Source: Prorocentrum cordatum
Lineage: Eukaryota; Sar; Dinophyceae; Prorocentrales; Prorocentraceae
Assembly (NCBI GenBank): GCA_963575745.1
Contig: CAUYUJ010012125.1
Span: forward strand, 2,501-66,500
Length of the DNA stretch: 64,000 nt
Reading direction: 5' to 3'
Below the pieces are notes generated by a model. It was given only the letters and a program-made list of their open reading frames with translations. It did not search any database and was not told the DNA's origin. Both the position numbers and the translations under genes were made by a program. This document shows positions 63,055 to 64,000 of this stretch, piece by piece; the first letter of the stretch is position 1; every line of letters begins with the position of its first letter.

Positions 63055-64000
63055 GACTATTGACGGGGGCAGAATTGTGCGAAGTGCCCTGCCTGCTATG
63101 TCGAACTGCGCCGCAAAAAGCTATTGCATTGGTGGGCTGGGCTTGCCGGTTCGGTAGGGGTAGCCGATCGGGACGAGGTGAGTGATCTTGCTGGTCGCTC
63201 GGTAACCCCACTGCGCGTTTGCCACGGTCGCGAGCTCGACGGGGTCCGGTCCCCCAGGGGATGGCACCCCCTCTGTGGCCAGGGCGAGAACACAGCACGG
63301 GCATCCCGCTGCAGAAGCTGCCGCCAGGGCAGCGTCCATCTGTACAGCTTGAGCGTCTACCATGAGGATCGTTGGGCTGGTCTCTGCACTCAGTGAACAA
63401 GGCTTTGATCTGCTCCCAGGCGTCGGGGCCTGCGAAAGCAAACGTGACTCCGGTCGCGTCGGCTACTCGATCGCCGACGTACGCGGTTCTGGAGATTACC
63501 AGATCGGCTGCAATGTCCCAGACCGCCGTGGTTAGCAGTCCCACCGGGAACCGCATGGGTCCTCTCCTCCCAGGTTCGTCCTCTGGTGGATTTCGTCCGA
63601 GAAGTAGGGCCCACCTTCCGAAAGTGATCCTCGGAGCCTGTCGTATCCTGTCTGCCCTGCTAGTGGGGCCGAGAGGTCGTGGTGGTGGCGGGGTCCCAGG
63701 GTTCTGCGGGCTGCTCTGCGTGTCATCGGGGTTCGTGTCGTCTCCACCGTCGGGTGGGGTTCCGTCCACGTCCATCGTGGCCTGTTGCATCTCCAAGGCA
63801 GCCCTCTTTCCGCTCACATACTCGTGGATTCTGCGCATGTCCGACAGCGTGACATATGCATGGGGCCGTCGAATAGAGAGTGTCTGTGCTCTGAGGCAGT
63901 CCAGGTCCAGAGCCAGGTGCCTGACGACCTCGGCTAGCTCGTGAAGAAACAGGAAAGGCTGCAGCGGGGCTAGGGTACCGTCGCGGAGTTGCAGCAGGTC
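62996..64000 (-). CDS. Copy B ORF2 N-terminal region, cut by window edge
   Basis: From 64000 the minus strand reads LLQLRDGTLAPLQ and LSIRRPHAYVTLSDMRRI, matching the part just after the RING finger in copy A. The 63838-62996 frame is true to about 63420. Then the 63441-63121 frame takes over with MVDAQAVQMDAALAAASAAG and AQWGYRATSKITHLVPIG. A TAG at 63121 interrupts it. The RING finger itself should lie to the right of the window. Confidence 0.6.
   Translation of the reverse strand, partial: DLLQLRDGTLAPLQPFLFLHELAEVVRHLALDLDCLRAQTLSIRRPHAYVTLSDMRRIHEYVSGKRAALEMQQATMDVDGTPPDGGDDTNPDDTQSSPQNPGTPPPPRPLGPTSRADRIRQAPRITFGRWALLLGRNPPEDEPGRRGPMRFPVGLLTTAVWDIAADLVISRTAYVGDRVADATGVTFAFAGPDAWEQIKALFTECRDQPNDPHGRRSSCTDGRCPGGSFCSGMPVLCSRPGHRGGAIPWGTGPRRARDRGKRAVGLPSDQQDHSPRPDRLPLPNRQAQPTNAIAFCGAVRHSRQGTSHNSAPVNSRALGREDWGHLGCSTHPNP

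Larger units (their letters stand above)
42681..64000 (-). mobile_element. Giant LINE-like retrotransposon, copy B (5' part outside window)
   Basis: Same block order as copy A from just after the RING finger (64000) to the ORF4 tail (44268), then a 1.6-kb 3' region. At the protein level it is about half to two thirds identical to copy A in the conserved blocks, so A and B are separate subfamilies rather than a recent duplication. ORFs are longer than in A, so it is younger or less decayed. It still carries frameshifts, at least two in-frame stops and several lost catalytic residues. Confidence 0.85.

Noticed and set aside
1-64000. Bacterial or phage origin because of high GC and dense ORFs
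   Set aside because: LTRs, LINE-type RT, Copia polymerase, a dinoflagellate leader and CCCH fingers are eukaryotic. No ribosome binding sites or operon-like intact genes were found.

Overview
The window is nuclear DNA of a dinoflagellate, made almost entirely of very large retrotransposons that all lie on the minus strand. Four things point to a dinoflagellate. (1) A 17-bp near-exact copy of the dinoflagellate spliced leader lies at 42640-42656. (2) The Copia-type polymerase is of the dinoflagellate kind. (3) A C5-cytosine DNA methyltransferase (DNMT) sits inside a LINE-like element, an arrangement already published for dinoflagellates. (4) Base composition is high in G and C, which is unlike most Symbiodiniaceae and would suit a Prorocentrum-like genome, but I cannot name the species. 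No ordinary host gene, tRNA, rRNA or CRISPR array was found. Long plus-strand reading frames are shadows of minus-strand coding sequence.

Layout. Element A (42656 down to about 1) and element B (64000 down to about 42680) are two diverged copies of one giant LINE-like (non-LTR) retrotransposon family, arranged head to tail. Without its insertion, A is about 25 kb. From 5' to 3' on the minus strand the element has four ORFs. ORF1 (A 42349-37399) is low-complexity with tandem peptide repeats. ORF2 (A 37317-30445; B 64000-57218) carries a RING-H2 finger, a conserved unknown region and a C-terminal DNMT. ORF3 (A 30382-7228; B 57164-51800) carries an AP-type endonuclease, reverse transcriptase, zinc motifs and RNase H. 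ORF4 (A 7135-98; B 51687-44268) carries a zinc finger, a UPF1-like superfamily 1 helicase, zinc ribbons and a tail. The ORF2 stop and the MPK start of ORF4 occur at matching places in both copies, so these boundaries are real.

Element A begins at a relict spliced leader, which suggests that its mRNA was trans-spliced before reverse transcription. Its RNase H domain is split by a complete Copia-type LTR retrotransposon (7605-25402, 17,798 bp). The Copia has two 196-bp LTRs with TGTGAA/TTCACA ends and a 5-bp target duplication with one mismatch. Removing it restores an open RNase H frame. Downstream of gag-pol, in the position of an env gene, the Copia has about 8 kb of extra ORFs. One of them encodes a Tpt1/KptA RNA 2'-phosphotransferase-like domain.

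Condition. Both LINE copies are broken. A has many frameshifts but keeps the RT motif FVDD and the DNMT catalytic Pro-Cys. B has longer ORFs and a complete endonuclease and helicase motif set. B has, however, lost the DNMT catalytic Cys (now Ser), has a TAG in the DNMT, has a changed RT motif C (VGD), and has a 14-bp duplication that breaks the helicase frame. In outline, the element would bring its own nicking and copying enzymes, a methylase that could mark the new copy, a RING protein that could use host ubiquitin, and a helicase that could help copy a 25-kb RNA. All of these functional roles are inference.
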